A stretch of DNA of 64,000 bases from Nitrosomonadales bacterium (GCA_016716325.1 JADJWO010000001.1:496001-560000), one strand, 5' to 3'; counted from the first letter of the stretch, positions 18,450-28,440 are shown. The notes: generated by a model not told the origin, from the letters alone. Made by a program: numbers and translations.

Positions 18450-21215
18450 ATGGCCAAGAAACCACCTACACTGAAATCCGTCGAATCCCTCACCCACGAC
18501 GAGGCCAAGCGCAAGAACATCCCCTCTGCCGAGCAGCAGTCCATCGTGCAGAAGGAGCATGAGCAGCCGCGCAAGGTGAAATATCCGCGCAACACCGACC
18601 TCGACCCGCAGCTCGTCTGGCGCGGCAAGGACGAGCAGGACTGGAGCGACCTCGTCGTCCACGCGCCGCCGCTCTACATCCAGGAGAAGGTGCACCCCAA
18701 GGCGCTGATCGATGACCTGCTGCGCGAAACCAAGGAGCGCGAGCATGAAGCCGGGCAGATCACCGCCGACCTGTTCGCCGACTTCAACGGCATCCCCAAG
18801 GGCGTGGACAAGACCGAGTTCTACCAGCACGACCAGAACTGGACCAACCGCATGATCCTCGGCGATTCGCTGCAGGTCATGGCCAGCCTGGCCGAGCGCG
18901 AAGGGCTGCGCGGCAAGGTGCAGTGCATCTACTTCGATCCGCCCTACGGCATCAAATTCAACAGCAACTTCCAGTGGAGCACGACTAGCAACGACGTGAA
19001 GGACGGCAAGGCCGACCACATCACGCGCGAGCCGGAGCAGGTCAAGGCCTTCCGCGATACTTGGCGCGATGGCATCCACAGCTATCTGACTTACCTGCGT
19101 GACCGCCTCACCGTCGCTCGCGATCTGCTCACAGAGTCCGGCTCGATCTTCGTGCAAATCGGCGATGAAAATGTCCACCGAGTTCGGGCGGTGATGGATG
19201 AAGTGTTTGGAGATGATAATTTCGTCACCATAATCACTGTAAAGAAGACTGCTGGCCTTGGGAAAGGTTTGATGGCTGAAGTCACCGATTTTGTGCTGTG
19301 GTATTCAAAGAGCAAGGAAGCCGCAAAGCGCCGATTGCTATTCACCGACAAAGATCCAGAGTCCGATGGCGCATACACGTTGGTTAAGGAAACTGTCGGA
19401 CATTTCCGGCGAGTGGCCAGCGGCGAGTCAATTGATCCAAATAGATACGCGAGGTTCCAAATCCTGTTGGCAGCTGGCCGTACGCCAAGTTGTGTATATC
19501 CGACAGACTTTCAAGGCCAAACCTATGAACCAACCGCCGGTCGCAGTTGGTCTACAAATCGGGAGGGCATGCAGCGATTGACACGCGCAGATCGTGTCGC
19601 CCAATCAGGCCGCACGATTAATTACGTACGGTTCGTTGCAGACAACCCTGTCAATCCAGTGTCCAACTTGTGGGCCGACACCGCCTCAGGTAGCGGAATG
19701 GACAAGATTTACGTAGTGCAGACCTCTACGAAGGTAATCGAGCGGTGCATCCAGATGGCCACAGACCCCGGCGACCTTGTACTCGACCCAACCTGTGGGT
19801 CTGGCACCACCGCCACCGTTGCAGAGCAATGGGGCCGCCGCTGGATCACGATAGACACCTCGCGCGTGGCGCTGGCGCTGGCCCGTGCCCGCATCATGGG
19901 CGCGCGCTATCCGTTTTACCTGCTGGCCGATTCCCGCGAAGGCCAGCTCAAGGAAGCCGAAGTCACCCGCACCGCGCCGAGTTCGCAGCCGGTGCACGGC
20001 AACATTCGCCACGGCTTTGTCTATGAGCGCGTGCCGCACATCATGCTCAGTTCCGTTGCCAAGAACGCCGAGATCGATGTCATCTGGGAGCAGTGGCAAT
20101 CGAAGCTGGAGCCCTTGCGCGAGAATCTGAATGCGGCGCTGAAGAAGACCTGGCAGGAATGGGAGATTCCGCGCGAAACTGATGCCAAGTGGCCAGACGC
20201 CGCGAAGAAACTGCACGCCGACTGGTGGCAGGCGCGCATCGCCCGGCAGCAGGAGATCGACAAGTCCATCGCGGCCAAGGCCGAATTCGAGTACCTCTAC
20301 GACAAGCCCTACGAAAACAAGAAGTGTGTGCGCGTGGCCGGCCCCTTCACCGTGGAGAGCCTGAGCCCTCACCGTATGCTGGGCGTGGATGAGAACGATG
20401 AACTGATCGACACCCTCAAGCAGGACAACGCCGAATACGCCGCCAAACAATCCTTCCCGCAGATGATTCTGGAAAACCTCAAGACCGCCGGGGTGCAGCA
20501 GGCGCACAAGGAAGACCGCATCACCTTCACCGCGCTCACCCCGTGGCCGGGCGAGGGATCGGTTTGTGCCGAAGGCCGTTACATGGAAGGCGACACCGAG
20601 AAACGCGCCGGCATCTTCATCGGTCCCGAATTTGGCACCGTGCAACGCAGTGACCTGGTGGAAGCCGCCCGCGAGTGTGGCGATGCCGGATTCGATGTGC
20701 TGATCGCCTGCGCCTTCAACTACGAGGCGCACGCCACCGAGTTCAGCAAGCTGGGGCGCATCCCCGTGCTCAAGGCGCGCATGAACGCCGACCTGCACAT
20801 GGCCGAAGACCTGAAGAACACCGGCAAGGGCAACCTGTTCGTCATCTTCGGCGAGCCGGACATCGACCTGCTGCCGCAAGCAGACGGCAAGCTATGCGTG
20901 AAGGTGAACGGCGTGGATGTCTTCAAACCCCAAACCGGCGAAGTCATCAGCGATGGTGCAGACGGCATCGCCTGCTGGTTCATCGACACCGACTACAACG
21001 AAGAGAGCTTCTTCGTCCGCCACGCTTACTTCCTTGGAGCCAATGACCCCTACAGCGCGCTCAAGACCACGCTGAAAGCGGAGATTGACCCGGAGGCGTG
21101 GGCGACCTTGAACAGCGACACCTCGCGGCCTTTCGATAAACCCAAGTCCGGGCGGATCGCGGTGAAGGTCATCAATCATCTGGGTGATGAGGTGATGAAA
21201 GTGTTTCGTGTATAG
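18450..21215 (+). CDS. Site-specific DNA methyltransferase, type III Mod-like
   Basis: 921 residues, a beta-class amino-methyltransferase. Motif IV is DPPY in IYFDPPYGIKFNSNF (about residue 160); the AdoMet motif LDPTCGSGTT comes later (about 446), giving the beta order IV-TRD-I. A long C-terminal part (about 500-921) is helical and Lys-rich at first. It methylates adenine or cytosine at a site set by the TRD, cytoplasmic. It directly follows the res remnants; the order res-mod is the reverse of the classical mod-res. The segment 19190-19760 is visibly less GC-rich than both flanks and lies exactly where the TRD should be. The frame is intact. Confidence 0.9.
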   Translation: MAKKPPTLKSVESLTHDEAKRKNIPSAEQQSIVQKEHEQPRKVKYPRNTDLDPQLVWRGKDEQDWSDLVVHAPPLYIQEKVHPKALIDDLLRETKEREHEAGQITADLFADFNGIPKGVDKTEFYQHDQNWTNRMILGDSLQVMASLAEREGLRGKVQCIYFDPPYGIKFNSNFQWSTTSNDVKDGKADHITREPEQVKAFRDTWRDGIHSYLTYLRDRLTVARDLLTESGSIFVQIGDENVHRVRAVMDEVFGDDNFVTIITVKKTAGLGKGLMAEVTDFVLWYSKSKEAAKRRLLFTDKDPESDGAYTLVKETVGHFRRVASGESIDPNRYARFQILLAAGRTPSCVYPTDFQGQTYEPTAGRSWSTNREGMQRLTRADRVAQSGRTINYVRFVADNPVNPVSNLWADTASGSGMDKIYVVQTSTKVIERCIQMATDPGDLVLDPTCGSGTTATVAEQWGRRWITIDTSRVALALARARIMGARYPFYLLADSREGQLKEAEVTRTAPSSQPVHGNIRHGFVYERVPHIMLSSVAKNAEIDVIWEQWQSKLEPLRENLNAALKKTWQEWEIPRETDAKWPDAAKKLHADWWQARIARQQEIDKSIAAKAEFEYLYDKPYENKKCVRVAGPFTVESLSPHRMLGVDENDELIDTLKQDNAEYAAKQSFPQMILENLKTAGVQQAHKEDRITFTALTPWPGEGSVCAEGRYMEGDTEKRAGIFIGPEFGTVQRSDLVEAARECGDAGFDVLIACAFNYEAHATEFSKLGRIPVLKARMNADLHMAEDLKNTGKGNLFVIFGEPDIDLLPQADGKLCVKVNGVDVFKPQTGEVISDGADGIACWFIDTDYNEESFFVRHAYFLGANDPYSALKTTLKAEIDPEAWATLNSDTSRPFDKPKSGRIAVKVINHLGDEVMKVFRV

Positions 21216-21249
21216 CAACCTAAATTGCAGTTAGGTGGGGAGGCGCAGC

Positions 21250-24200
21250 ATGGTAACTAAAGCATCAGTTTCTGATAGTCGAGGATCAGTTTGGAATCGA
21301 TGGGATCCTCATATCCATACGCCGGGAACATTGCTGAATGACCAGTATGGTGGCGAGAATCCCTGGGAATCATTCCTCACCAAAGTAAATAAGTCCCAAC
21401 CCACGATTCGTGCACTGGGCATCACTGACTACTTATCTATCGAGCAGTATGAGGAGGCCATTCGACAGCGTGATGCTGGTCATCTACCCGGTGTCGGTCT
21501 CATCTTCCCAAACGTGGAGATGCGTTTCGGAATCGAAACGTCCAAGGGATCATGGATTAACGTCCACTTGCTCTTCTCCCCGGATGATCCAAACCACGTC
21601 GAGGAAATCAATAGATTCCTCCATAAGCTAGAGTTTCGTGATCCGCGCGAAAGCTATTGCTGCTGCAAAGCCGACTTAATTCGCCTTGGGCGTAGGCATG
21701 ATCCATCGGCCAATACCGATGACGCGGCATTGTCTGTTGGAGTTAACCAGTTCAAGGTTGACTTCGTGCAATTGCAGGATGAGTGGCGCAAGAGTGAGTG
21801 GGTTCGGCGGAACTGTCTTGTAGCAGTCGCGGCAGGTGAGCGCGACGGTACGTCGGGTCTACGAGATGCCGCTGACTCGGGTGCCGCTTTGAGAAAAAAC
21901 ATCGAGGCTTTTGCACACATCATTTTTTCTGCAAATCCATCCCAGATTGAGTTCTGGCTAGGGCGTAAGGGTGCGACATTAGATGACCTTGAGTCAAAGT
22001 GGGGTGGCATGAAACCTTGTATGCATGGTTCCGATGCGCACGAAGATGTTCGTGTAGGGGCACCAGTCAACGAGCGATTTTGCTGGATTAAGGGAGATTT
22101 GACCTTTGAGTCACTGCGTCAGGCATGCATAGAACCTGAAGGACGAGTGTATATCGGTTCTCAGCCACCGCGAGGTTCGCTTGCTGGACATACCATACAG
22201 ACGCTCAAAGTTTCAAATGCCTCGTGGATGATTCCATCGACAGTGTCTTTGAATCCAGGTCTTATCGCGGTTATTGGTGCAAGGGGGTCTGGAAAGACGG
22301 CTCTAGCTGATCTGATTGCGGCTGGCGGCCTGGCGGTAAGTGCGAGGTTAAATAAGCAATCCTTTGTTGTGCGTGCGAAGGAATATCTTGTTGACAGCCG
22401 TTCTGTCCTCTCATGGGAAAACAACGAGGAAACTGGAAACGATCTTATACATATTGACTTTGAAGAGCTACAGGACACACCAAGGGTTCAATATCTGTCA
22501 CAACAATTTGTTGAAAATTTGTGTTCGGCAGAAGGTATGGCGGACTCATTAGTAGATGAAATTGAACGTGTCATTTTCAGTGCACACCCGGTAGAGGAAC
22601 GTGAAGGTACCAGCTCATTCAAGGAACTTTATGCGATACGATCCGCTGCTGCTATCGAGCAGCGCGTTCGACATGAACAAGAGTTTGAAGCTGCATCAAA
22701 TGCACTGACGCAGGAAAGACAGTTAAAGCAAGAGCTACCTGCGCTAATTAAGCAGCAATCAGAGTTAACAAAACAAATCGCGCAGGATCAAAATGATCGT
22801 AATGTCCTTGTTGGCAAAGGCCAAGAAGTCAGAGCTAAACGACACGAACAACTCGCAAAGACACTTGATTTGCGGCGGCGAGAACTTGATGTAATACAGG
22901 CGAGATTGCGTGCATTAAATGCACTTAAAGAAGACGTGGTAGACATTCGGCAGCGGCGCATTCCGGCTTGGTTAGCAGAGCTACAGCAAACGCGATCTGA
23001 TGCAGCTCTCCAACAAAGCGAGTGGGATCATTTCAAACTTGGCTTTACGGGCGATGTAGACCTAATGCTACAAGAACACATTAATAGCGCCGCCTCCGAA
23101 TCAAAACAAATTTCTGGGACGTTGCCTGCCGCAACAGACCCTATAGTGGATACAGACCCCAACGAGCCGCTAATTGCAGATAATGCGAATCTCACAGAGA
23201 TAACTGTGGTGTTGCTCCAGCAAGAACTCGCACGGCTCGGCAAGCTCATCGGTATTGATGCACAGAACACGAAGCGCTTCGCTGTGTTGAATGACAAGAT
23301 TGCAAAAGCAGCCAAAGTACTTGAAAAACTCAATGCTCAGATTGAGAAGTCTAAAACCGCAGAGGAACGTATTCAGGTATTGATCCTACGAAGACGCGAA
23401 GCATATGCCGGTGTCTTCAATGCTATTGTCAATCTTGAAAAACAGCTTGGCCTTCTATACGCACCGCTTGCAAGGAATCTTAGCGACACTTCCGGTTCAC
23501 TCGGGAAATTGGGCTTTGCAGTGAGACGACAGGTTAACGTTGATAGGTGGGCAGTAGAAGGTGAGGCGCTTTTAGACCTGCGACGCAACGGCCCATTTAA
23601 GGGGCGTGGGGCGTTGCTTGATGCTGCGAAGGCGACGCTACTAATCCCTTGGCAAAGTGGTAATCCAGAAGATGTTTCCGCCGCCATGCAGGAATTCGTT
23701 AAAGAAAATGAGGCTGCACTCAAAGCACACAAGCCTGATGACGTGAACAATCGCGAATGGATTTCAGGGGTGTCGAAGTGGCTGCACAATACTAGTCACA
23801 TTGAGGTTTCGTATGGCATCCAGTATGACAGTGTGGACATTGAGCGACTATCTCCAGGTACGCGTGGAATAGTTCTGTTACTTCTATATCTTGCAATTGA
23901 CGAAGAGGATGACCGCCCACTGATAATTGATCAGCCAGAAGAAAATTTAGACCCGCAGTCGATTTATGACGAACTGGTTGCTCGATTTCGTTCAGCCAAG
24001 AATCGCCGACAAATAATCATCGTGACGCATAACGCGAATCTCGTGGTAAACACTGATGCAGACCAAGTGATTGTTGCGACGGCAGGACATCACAGACCGG
24101 GCGAGTTACCGCAAATCACGTATGAGTCTGGCGGACTGGAAAACCCCCTTATTCGCAGGCGTGTCTGCGACATCCTCGAAGGTGGAGAACGTGCCTTCAA

Positions 24201-24276
24201 GGCACGGGCTCGACGACTGCGCCTTGGGATTAGTGATGTATCTGTCCAACAAATCGCAGTGCTAGGTACACTATGA
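21250..24276 (+). CDS. trlF: TrlF family PHP-domain/SMC-like ATPase
   Basis: 1008 residues. The N-terminus has a PHP-type metal site (WDPHIHTPGT, later HGSDAHEDV) over about residues 10-290. An SMC/Rad50-like ATPase follows with Walker A GARGSGKTAL (about 344), a long coiled-coil middle (about 460-700, e.g. RHEQEFEAASNALTQERQLK), signature LSPGTRGIVLLLLYLA and Walker B LIIDQPEENLD (about 893), then THNANLVVNTDAD. This is the TrlF architecture, repeatedly found beside restriction systems. ATG 21250 is used because GGGGAGG is 7 bases upstream. Base composition is lower in GC than mod, suggesting separate acquisition. Probable role: DNA-targeting defence enzyme. Confidence 0.85.
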   Translation: MVTKASVSDSRGSVWNRWDPHIHTPGTLLNDQYGGENPWESFLTKVNKSQPTIRALGITDYLSIEQYEEAIRQRDAGHLPGVGLIFPNVEMRFGIETSKGSWINVHLLFSPDDPNHVEEINRFLHKLEFRDPRESYCCCKADLIRLGRRHDPSANTDDAALSVGVNQFKVDFVQLQDEWRKSEWVRRNCLVAVAAGERDGTSGLRDAADSGAALRKNIEAFAHIIFSANPSQIEFWLGRKGATLDDLESKWGGMKPCMHGSDAHEDVRVGAPVNERFCWIKGDLTFESLRQACIEPEGRVYIGSQPPRGSLAGHTIQTLKVSNASWMIPSTVSLNPGLIAVIGARGSGKTALADLIAAGGLAVSARLNKQSFVVRAKEYLVDSRSVLSWENNEETGNDLIHIDFEELQDTPRVQYLSQQFVENLCSAEGMADSLVDEIERVIFSAHPVEEREGTSSFKELYAIRSAAAIEQRVRHEQEFEAASNALTQERQLKQELPALIKQQSELTKQIAQDQNDRNVLVGKGQEVRAKRHEQLAKTLDLRRRELDVIQARLRALNALKEDVVDIRQRRIPAWLAELQQTRSDAALQQSEWDHFKLGFTGDVDLMLQEHINSAASESKQISGTLPAATDPIVDTDPNEPLIADNANLTEITVVLLQQELARLGKLIGIDAQNTKRFAVLNDKIAKAAKVLEKLNAQIEKSKTAEERIQVLILRRREAYAGVFNAIVNLEKQLGLLYAPLARNLSDTSGSLGKLGFAVRRQVNVDRWAVEGEALLDLRRNGPFKGRGALLDAAKATLLIPWQSGNPEDVSAAMQEFVKENEAALKAHKPDDVNNREWISGVSKWLHNTSHIEVSYGIQYDSVDIERLSPGTRGIVLLLLYLAIDEEDDRPLIIDQPEENLDPQSIYDELVARFRSAKNRRQIIIVTHNANLVVNTDADQVIVATAGHHRPGELPQITYESGGLENPLIRRRVCDILEGGERAFKARARRLRLGISDVSVQQIAVLGTL

Positions 24277-24319
24277 GATATGGATGCAACATGAATTTCT
24301 GCATCGTTGACAAAGTGCC

Positions 24320-24403
24320 ATGATGACCGAACCCCAACAATTCCTGATCTACCAAAGCGAAGACGGCTCCACCCGCATCGACGTGATGCTGGAGGCGGAC
24401 TGA
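24320..24403 (+). pseudogene. Truncated RhuM N-terminus
   Basis: 27 codons reading MMTEPQQFLIYQSEDGSTR, then IDVMLEAD and stop. This matches the first residues of RhuM (virulence protein family), which normally continue with EDQTVWLTQ-type sequence for 300 residues. Here the frame ends at TGA (24401-24403), whose final A is the first base of the next ATG. A deletion has joined the rhuM start to the following gene; the stub may now serve for translational coupling. Confidence 0.6.
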
Positions 24404-26505
24404 TGAACTTCCTCATCGCCGACACATTCACCGACAGCCTCGCCAAACTTTCTGGCGATGAGCAGAAAGCTGCCAAAACAACGGCATTCGATCTGCAATT
24501 GAACCCGGCCAATCCGGGCATGAGTTTTCATAAGCTGGACAAGGCGCGGGACAAGAATTTCTGGTCAGTGCGGGTGAGCAGTGACATTCGTATGATCGTC
24601 CACAAGACCGATGCCAGTTTGTTGCTGTGCTATGTGGATCACCACGACAAGGCGTATGACTGGGCGGAACGGCGCAAACTGGAAACGCACCCGCAAACCG
24701 GCGCGGCGCAGTTGGTCGAGATACGCGAGACGGTGCAGGAAATCGTGGTGCCGGTCTATGTGCAGACTGAAATTGCTCTCGCGCCGAAGCCTGCACCCGC
24801 ACTGAAACCGCTATTCCTTGGCAGAACCGATGATGAACTGCTCGGTTACGGCGTACCTGCCGAGTGGCTGGACGACGTGAAGAACGCGACCGAGGACACG
24901 CTGCTGGCCTTGTGCGACCACCTGCCTGCCGAGGCGGCAGAGGCACTGCTGGAACTGGCGACGGGTGGCAAGCCTCGCGTGTCCAAGCCTGTTGCAGCAA
25001 CGGTGAATCCATTCGATCATCCCGATGCACAGCGCCGCTTCCGCGTGATGACCAATGTGGAGGAGTTGCAGCGCGCGCTCGATTTTCCCTGGGAAAAGTG
25101 GACGGTCTTCCTGCACCCCGAACAGCGGCAATGGGTGGAGCGCGATTACACCGGCCCGGCGCGCGTCTCCGGTTCAGCCGGTACGGGCAAGACGATTGTT
25201 GCTTTGCACCGTGCTGCTTATCTGGCGCGCACACATTCCGAAGCCCGTGTCCTGTTGACAACCTTTTCCGACACGCTGGCGAGCGCACTGAATACCAAGC
25301 TGAAGCGGCTGTTGGGCAATGAGCCGCGCCTTGCAGAACGCATAGATGTTCATTCGCTCGATGCCATCGGCCTGCGGCTCTACAAGTCGCACATCGGGCA
25401 GGCGACGATTGTCAGCCGCGATATTATCCGCGAGTTGCTGAAGAGGTCTGCCAGTGCCGTGGGTGGTCACAAATTTGGCCTGCATTTCCTGCTAACAGAA
25501 TGGGAGCAGGTGGTGGATGCCTGGCAATTGGAGAACTGGGATGCGTATCGTGATGTTGCGCGCCTCGGCAGAAAGACCCGGTTGCCGGAAGCACAGCGCG
25601 CGGTCTTATGGTCGATCTTCGAGCGCGTGCGCGCCGGATTGCAGGAGCGCAAGCTAATTACGCACGCGCAGCTATTCACAGCACTGGCCGCAGCCCTTTC
25701 CGCCAACAAGAATGTGGTGTTCGACTTCGCCGTCGTGGACGAGGCGCAGGACGTAGGCGTCGCCCATCTTCGCTTCTTTGCCGCCTTGGGTGGCGGTCGG
25801 CCCAATGCACTCTTTTTCGCAGGTGATCTCGGGCAACGCATCTTCCAGCAGCCATTCTCATGGAAGGGCATCGGCGTGGATATTCGTGGGCGGTCGCGCA
25901 CCTTGCGCGTCAATTACCGCACTTCGCACCAAATCCGCACGCAGGCTGATCGCCTGCTCGGCCCGGTAGTCAGCGACGTGGATGGCAACTCCGAGGATCG
26001 CAGCGACACCGTTTCAGTATTCAACGGCCCGCCGCCAGTAATTTACACATTCAAGGACGAAGGCGAGGAAATCAAGGCCGTCGGCAACTGGATTGCGGAG
26101 CTGGCCAAGTCGGGTGTGCTACCGCACGAGTTTGGTGTATTCGTCCGCTCCGAAGCGCAACTGGAACGGGCGCAGGCAGCAGTAAAGGCGGCAGGTTTGG
26201 CCTTCAAGATACTCGATGAACACGTCGAGACCCTCAGCGGTCATGTCTCGATCAGCACCATGCACCTCGCCAAAGGATTAGAGTTTCGTGCCGTCGTGGT
26301 GATGGCCTGCGATGATGAGGTCATCCCTTTGCAGGAACGCATCGAAACGGTCGGCGATGATGCTGATCTGCAAGAGGTATATGACACTGAGCGACATCTG
26401 CTTTATGTAGCCTGCACGCGAGCGAGAGATCATTTGCTGGTGACTAGCGTCGAGCCTGCTTCAGAATTCCTTGATGACATGAATATAGCTGGCCATATCA
26501 GCTGA
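24403..26505 (+). CDS. RelE/ParE-like domain fused to a UvrD-type superfamily 1 helicase
   Basis: 700 residues. Residues about 1-95 (ADTFTDSLAKLSGDEQKAA, MSFHKLDKARDKNFWSVRV, IRMIVHKT, LCYVDHHDKAYDWAERR) have the RelE/ParE toxin fold pattern. A linker leads to an SF1 helicase: Walker A SGSAGTGKTIVALHRAA (about 257), FDFAVVDEAQDVG (about 443), FAGDLGQRIF, LRVNYRTS, STMHLAKGLEF and LLYVACTRARD (about 666). The start at 24403 overlaps the rhuM stub stop. Toxin-helicase fusions of this kind occur in defence islands; whether the toxin domain still cuts RNA is unknown. No separate antitoxin gene is visible. Confidence 0.85.
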   Translation: MNFLIADTFTDSLAKLSGDEQKAAKTTAFDLQLNPANPGMSFHKLDKARDKNFWSVRVSSDIRMIVHKTDASLLLCYVDHHDKAYDWAERRKLETHPQTGAAQLVEIRETVQEIVVPVYVQTEIALAPKPAPALKPLFLGRTDDELLGYGVPAEWLDDVKNATEDTLLALCDHLPAEAAEALLELATGGKPRVSKPVAATVNPFDHPDAQRRFRVMTNVEELQRALDFPWEKWTVFLHPEQRQWVERDYTGPARVSGSAGTGKTIVALHRAAYLARTHSEARVLLTTFSDTLASALNTKLKRLLGNEPRLAERIDVHSLDAIGLRLYKSHIGQATIVSRDIIRELLKRSASAVGGHKFGLHFLLTEWEQVVDAWQLENWDAYRDVARLGRKTRLPEAQRAVLWSIFERVRAGLQERKLITHAQLFTALAAALSANKNVVFDFAVVDEAQDVGVAHLRFFAALGGGRPNALFFAGDLGQRIFQQPFSWKGIGVDIRGRSRTLRVNYRTSHQIRTQADRLLGPVVSDVDGNSEDRSDTVSVFNGPPPVIYTFKDEGEEIKAVGNWIAELAKSGVLPHEFGVFVRSEAQLERAQAAVKAAGLAFKILDEHVETLSGHVSISTMHLAKGLEFRAVVVMACDDEVIPLQERIETVGDDADLQEVYDTERHLLYVACTRARDHLLVTSVEPASEFLDDMNIAGHIS

Positions 26506-26517
26506 TGATACGCAGCC

Positions 26518-27165
26518 ATGCCAATTCCTCAGCTCCACTTTGACGATGAATCGGAAGGCCTACCGCGACAACTGGTGCCGCTGCGCTTTGCCGTTTTAGT
26601 GACTGGCCTCACAGTTATCCAGGTCATTGAAATGACCACCAATGCCTACCAGCTATCTGATGATGTCAATATTTCTCTGCTGGATTGCCACGAGTTTAGC
26701 GGTAACAAAATTCGAAAGTGCAGCCTTACTGCCACCAAAGCTTTACTGACAGCAGTGAGGACATTAGGCATCGAAAAAGAGCGCTTTAAAAATATACCAA
26801 GCGGTTGGTTTGTCTACTCTGATGAATTGGCTGCGGCATTTTTAAATTGGATAGATTTTACTGTGGGGCTTGAGTCTGTCTCACTCCACGATATGGGCTT
26901 GAATTGGAACCCTGCCCTGCATCCCTACGAAGCAGAAATCAAAGCCTGCTCGGTCATGCCTGCGTCCAAGTCTGCCTTATCCGCGCGCGAAAAAAGAAAA
27001 CGCGCAACAGCCGAGAAGCATTCGGCTTTGTACTCGGACTATATCGAGCTAAAGAAAAATAATCCGAAAAAGTCGGATGTACAACTTTCTGCCACCATTG
27101 CAAAAAAATACAACAAGAACCCTGACACTGTTCGACGCATCATCTCTGATAGAAAAAATAGCTGA
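26518..27165 (+). CDS. Hypothetical protein with a C-terminal basic, HTH-like tail
   Basis: 215 residues, family not recognised. The N-terminal two-thirds (about 1-150) form a mixed globular region with conserved-looking aromatic stretches (IPSGWFVYSDELAAAFLNW). The C-terminus is basic (SAREKRKRATAEKHSALYSDY) and ends with SDVQLSATIAKKYNKNPDTVRR, which looks like a helix-turn-helix of the kind used to bind DNA. It is AT-rich relative to mod. It starts 12 bp after the helicase gene, so it is probably in the same transcript and ends it. A regulator of the defence block or a DNA-binding accessory are possible roles. Confidence 0.75.
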   Translation: MPIPQLHFDDESEGLPRQLVPLRFAVLVTGLTVIQVIEMTTNAYQLSDDVNISLLDCHEFSGNKIRKCSLTATKALLTAVRTLGIEKERFKNIPSGWFVYSDELAAAFLNWIDFTVGLESVSLHDMGLNWNPALHPYEAEIKACSVMPASKSALSAREKRKRATAEKHSALYSDYIELKKNNPKKSDVQLSATIAKKYNKNPDTVRRIISDRKNS

Positions 27166-27190
27166 GCGAAAATATTATCGCTCAGCTTTC
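27160..27190 (+). terminator. Stem-loop terminator overlapping the stop codon of the preceding gene
   Basis: AGCTGAGCGA (27160-27169) and TCGCTCAGCT (27178-27187) form a perfect 10-bp stem with an 8-base AT loop, followed by TTCTCTCCC. The T tract is weak on this strand. The remaining gap to 27459 shows no gene. Confidence 0.7.
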
Positions 27191-27459
27191 TCTCCCTCCG
27201 CTTCCCACAGAATCAAACAGATAACACCCCTGCCCTAGTTTTTCATTCGCACAGCCAAAATTCTTAAGTCACTGTTTTCAATACAAGCGCAGCTTTATCA
27301 GAGCCTGCATCAAGGCTGTCTTGCCCTATTTTTTCGCTCAGTACGCTCAGGAAAAATCTCTCCGTGAACTGCAAAACTCTTTGCATCTGTTCAGGATGAC
27401 CGTGACTGCCCAGCGCGTGCCATCGCATTTCGCATAAACATGGGCTTAGGTACAGATTT

Positions 27460-28440
27460 ATGAATACGTTATCAAGCAACAAGACAGACATTGCTATCAC
27501 CAATAGCGATTTTCTGATGTACGGCTTTGCAGGACTTGATCTAGACGAACAGTTTTGGGTCGCAGGTTTCCCCGGTGATCCTTACGATGTTCAACCTTGG
27601 ATGTGGGGTGGAAAGGGAGCACCGCCTGGCCTGCCTGGATTCATTCGACCCAACCACAACAACTATATCGCCGTAAGCAGTTTCAAGCGTGGCACAGACG
27701 GCAGGTTCCATCGTCGAAAGGCAAATTTCGGACGCATGTTCATGGTCATGATCGATGACGTGGGCACCAAAGTCGGATTTGAACGCCTCGCGCTACTTCC
27801 GAGTGCTTTAGTAGAGACCAGTCCGGGTAACTATCAGGCTTGGTACTTCTTGGTCACACCAGAACCCGACCGGGGCAAAGCCGAGCGGCTCATTGACGGC
27901 ATGATTGCAGCGGGGCTGACTGCCGACGCCAGTGATCCTGGTATGAAAGGTGTGACGCGCTACGGTCGTCTGCCTGTTGGCGTCAATGGCAAGGGTAAGT
28001 ATGTCGAGAAACTGGGCGCTCCGTTCGTTCAGACCGTTGCTGTCTGGGACCCCGCGACGCGCTACAGCATCGAGGAGATCGCTGCCGCCTATGGCGTCGA
28101 TCTCACTGCCGCACCTCCGCCTACGCGCCGTACTAACCGGCGTATGCCATCCGCTGCCCCCATCGGCGGTGATGCCCTCGTCGCGCAATTGGTAGATGCG
28201 GGCCTGTATCTGGAGCCCGAACTCAGTGTTGCAGGGATGCACCGCATCGTTTGTCCTTGGGTGCATGAACATACCGACGAAGAGCCCAGCGGCACGGCCT
28301 ATTTTGAGCCTAGTGAAGACAACGACTCTCGTGGAGGCTTTAAGTGCCATCACGGTCACTGCGCGCACCGCCGCGTCTCTGATTTGAAGCTCTTCCTGTC
28401 GTATCTGCAATCCCTGACCAAGGAGAACCACCATGCCTAA
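27460..28440 (+). CDS. RepB-type DNA primase
   Basis: 326 residues. FGRMFMVMIDDVGTK (acidic site), PSALVETSPGNYQAWYFL, PGMKGVTRYGRLPVGVNGKGKY and a WDPATRYSIEEIAAAYGVDL segment match the RepB-primase domain of phage and plasmid elements. The C-terminus has a small zinc-finger-like cluster (RIVCPW, then FKCHHGHCAHRR). It would make primers for element replication. It overlaps the next gene by 8 bp, forming a primase-helicase replication module, as in phage satellites and prophages. Confidence 0.82.
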   Translation: MNTLSSNKTDIAITNSDFLMYGFAGLDLDEQFWVAGFPGDPYDVQPWMWGGKGAPPGLPGFIRPNHNNYIAVSSFKRGTDGRFHRRKANFGRMFMVMIDDVGTKVGFERLALLPSALVETSPGNYQAWYFLVTPEPDRGKAERLIDGMIAAGLTADASDPGMKGVTRYGRLPVGVNGKGKYVEKLGAPFVQTVAVWDPATRYSIEEIAAAYGVDLTAAPPPTRRTNRRMPSAAPIGGDALVAQLVDAGLYLEPELSVAGMHRIVCPWVHEHTDEEPSGTAYFEPSEDNDSRGGFKCHHGHCAHRRVSDLKLFLSYLQSLTKENHHA

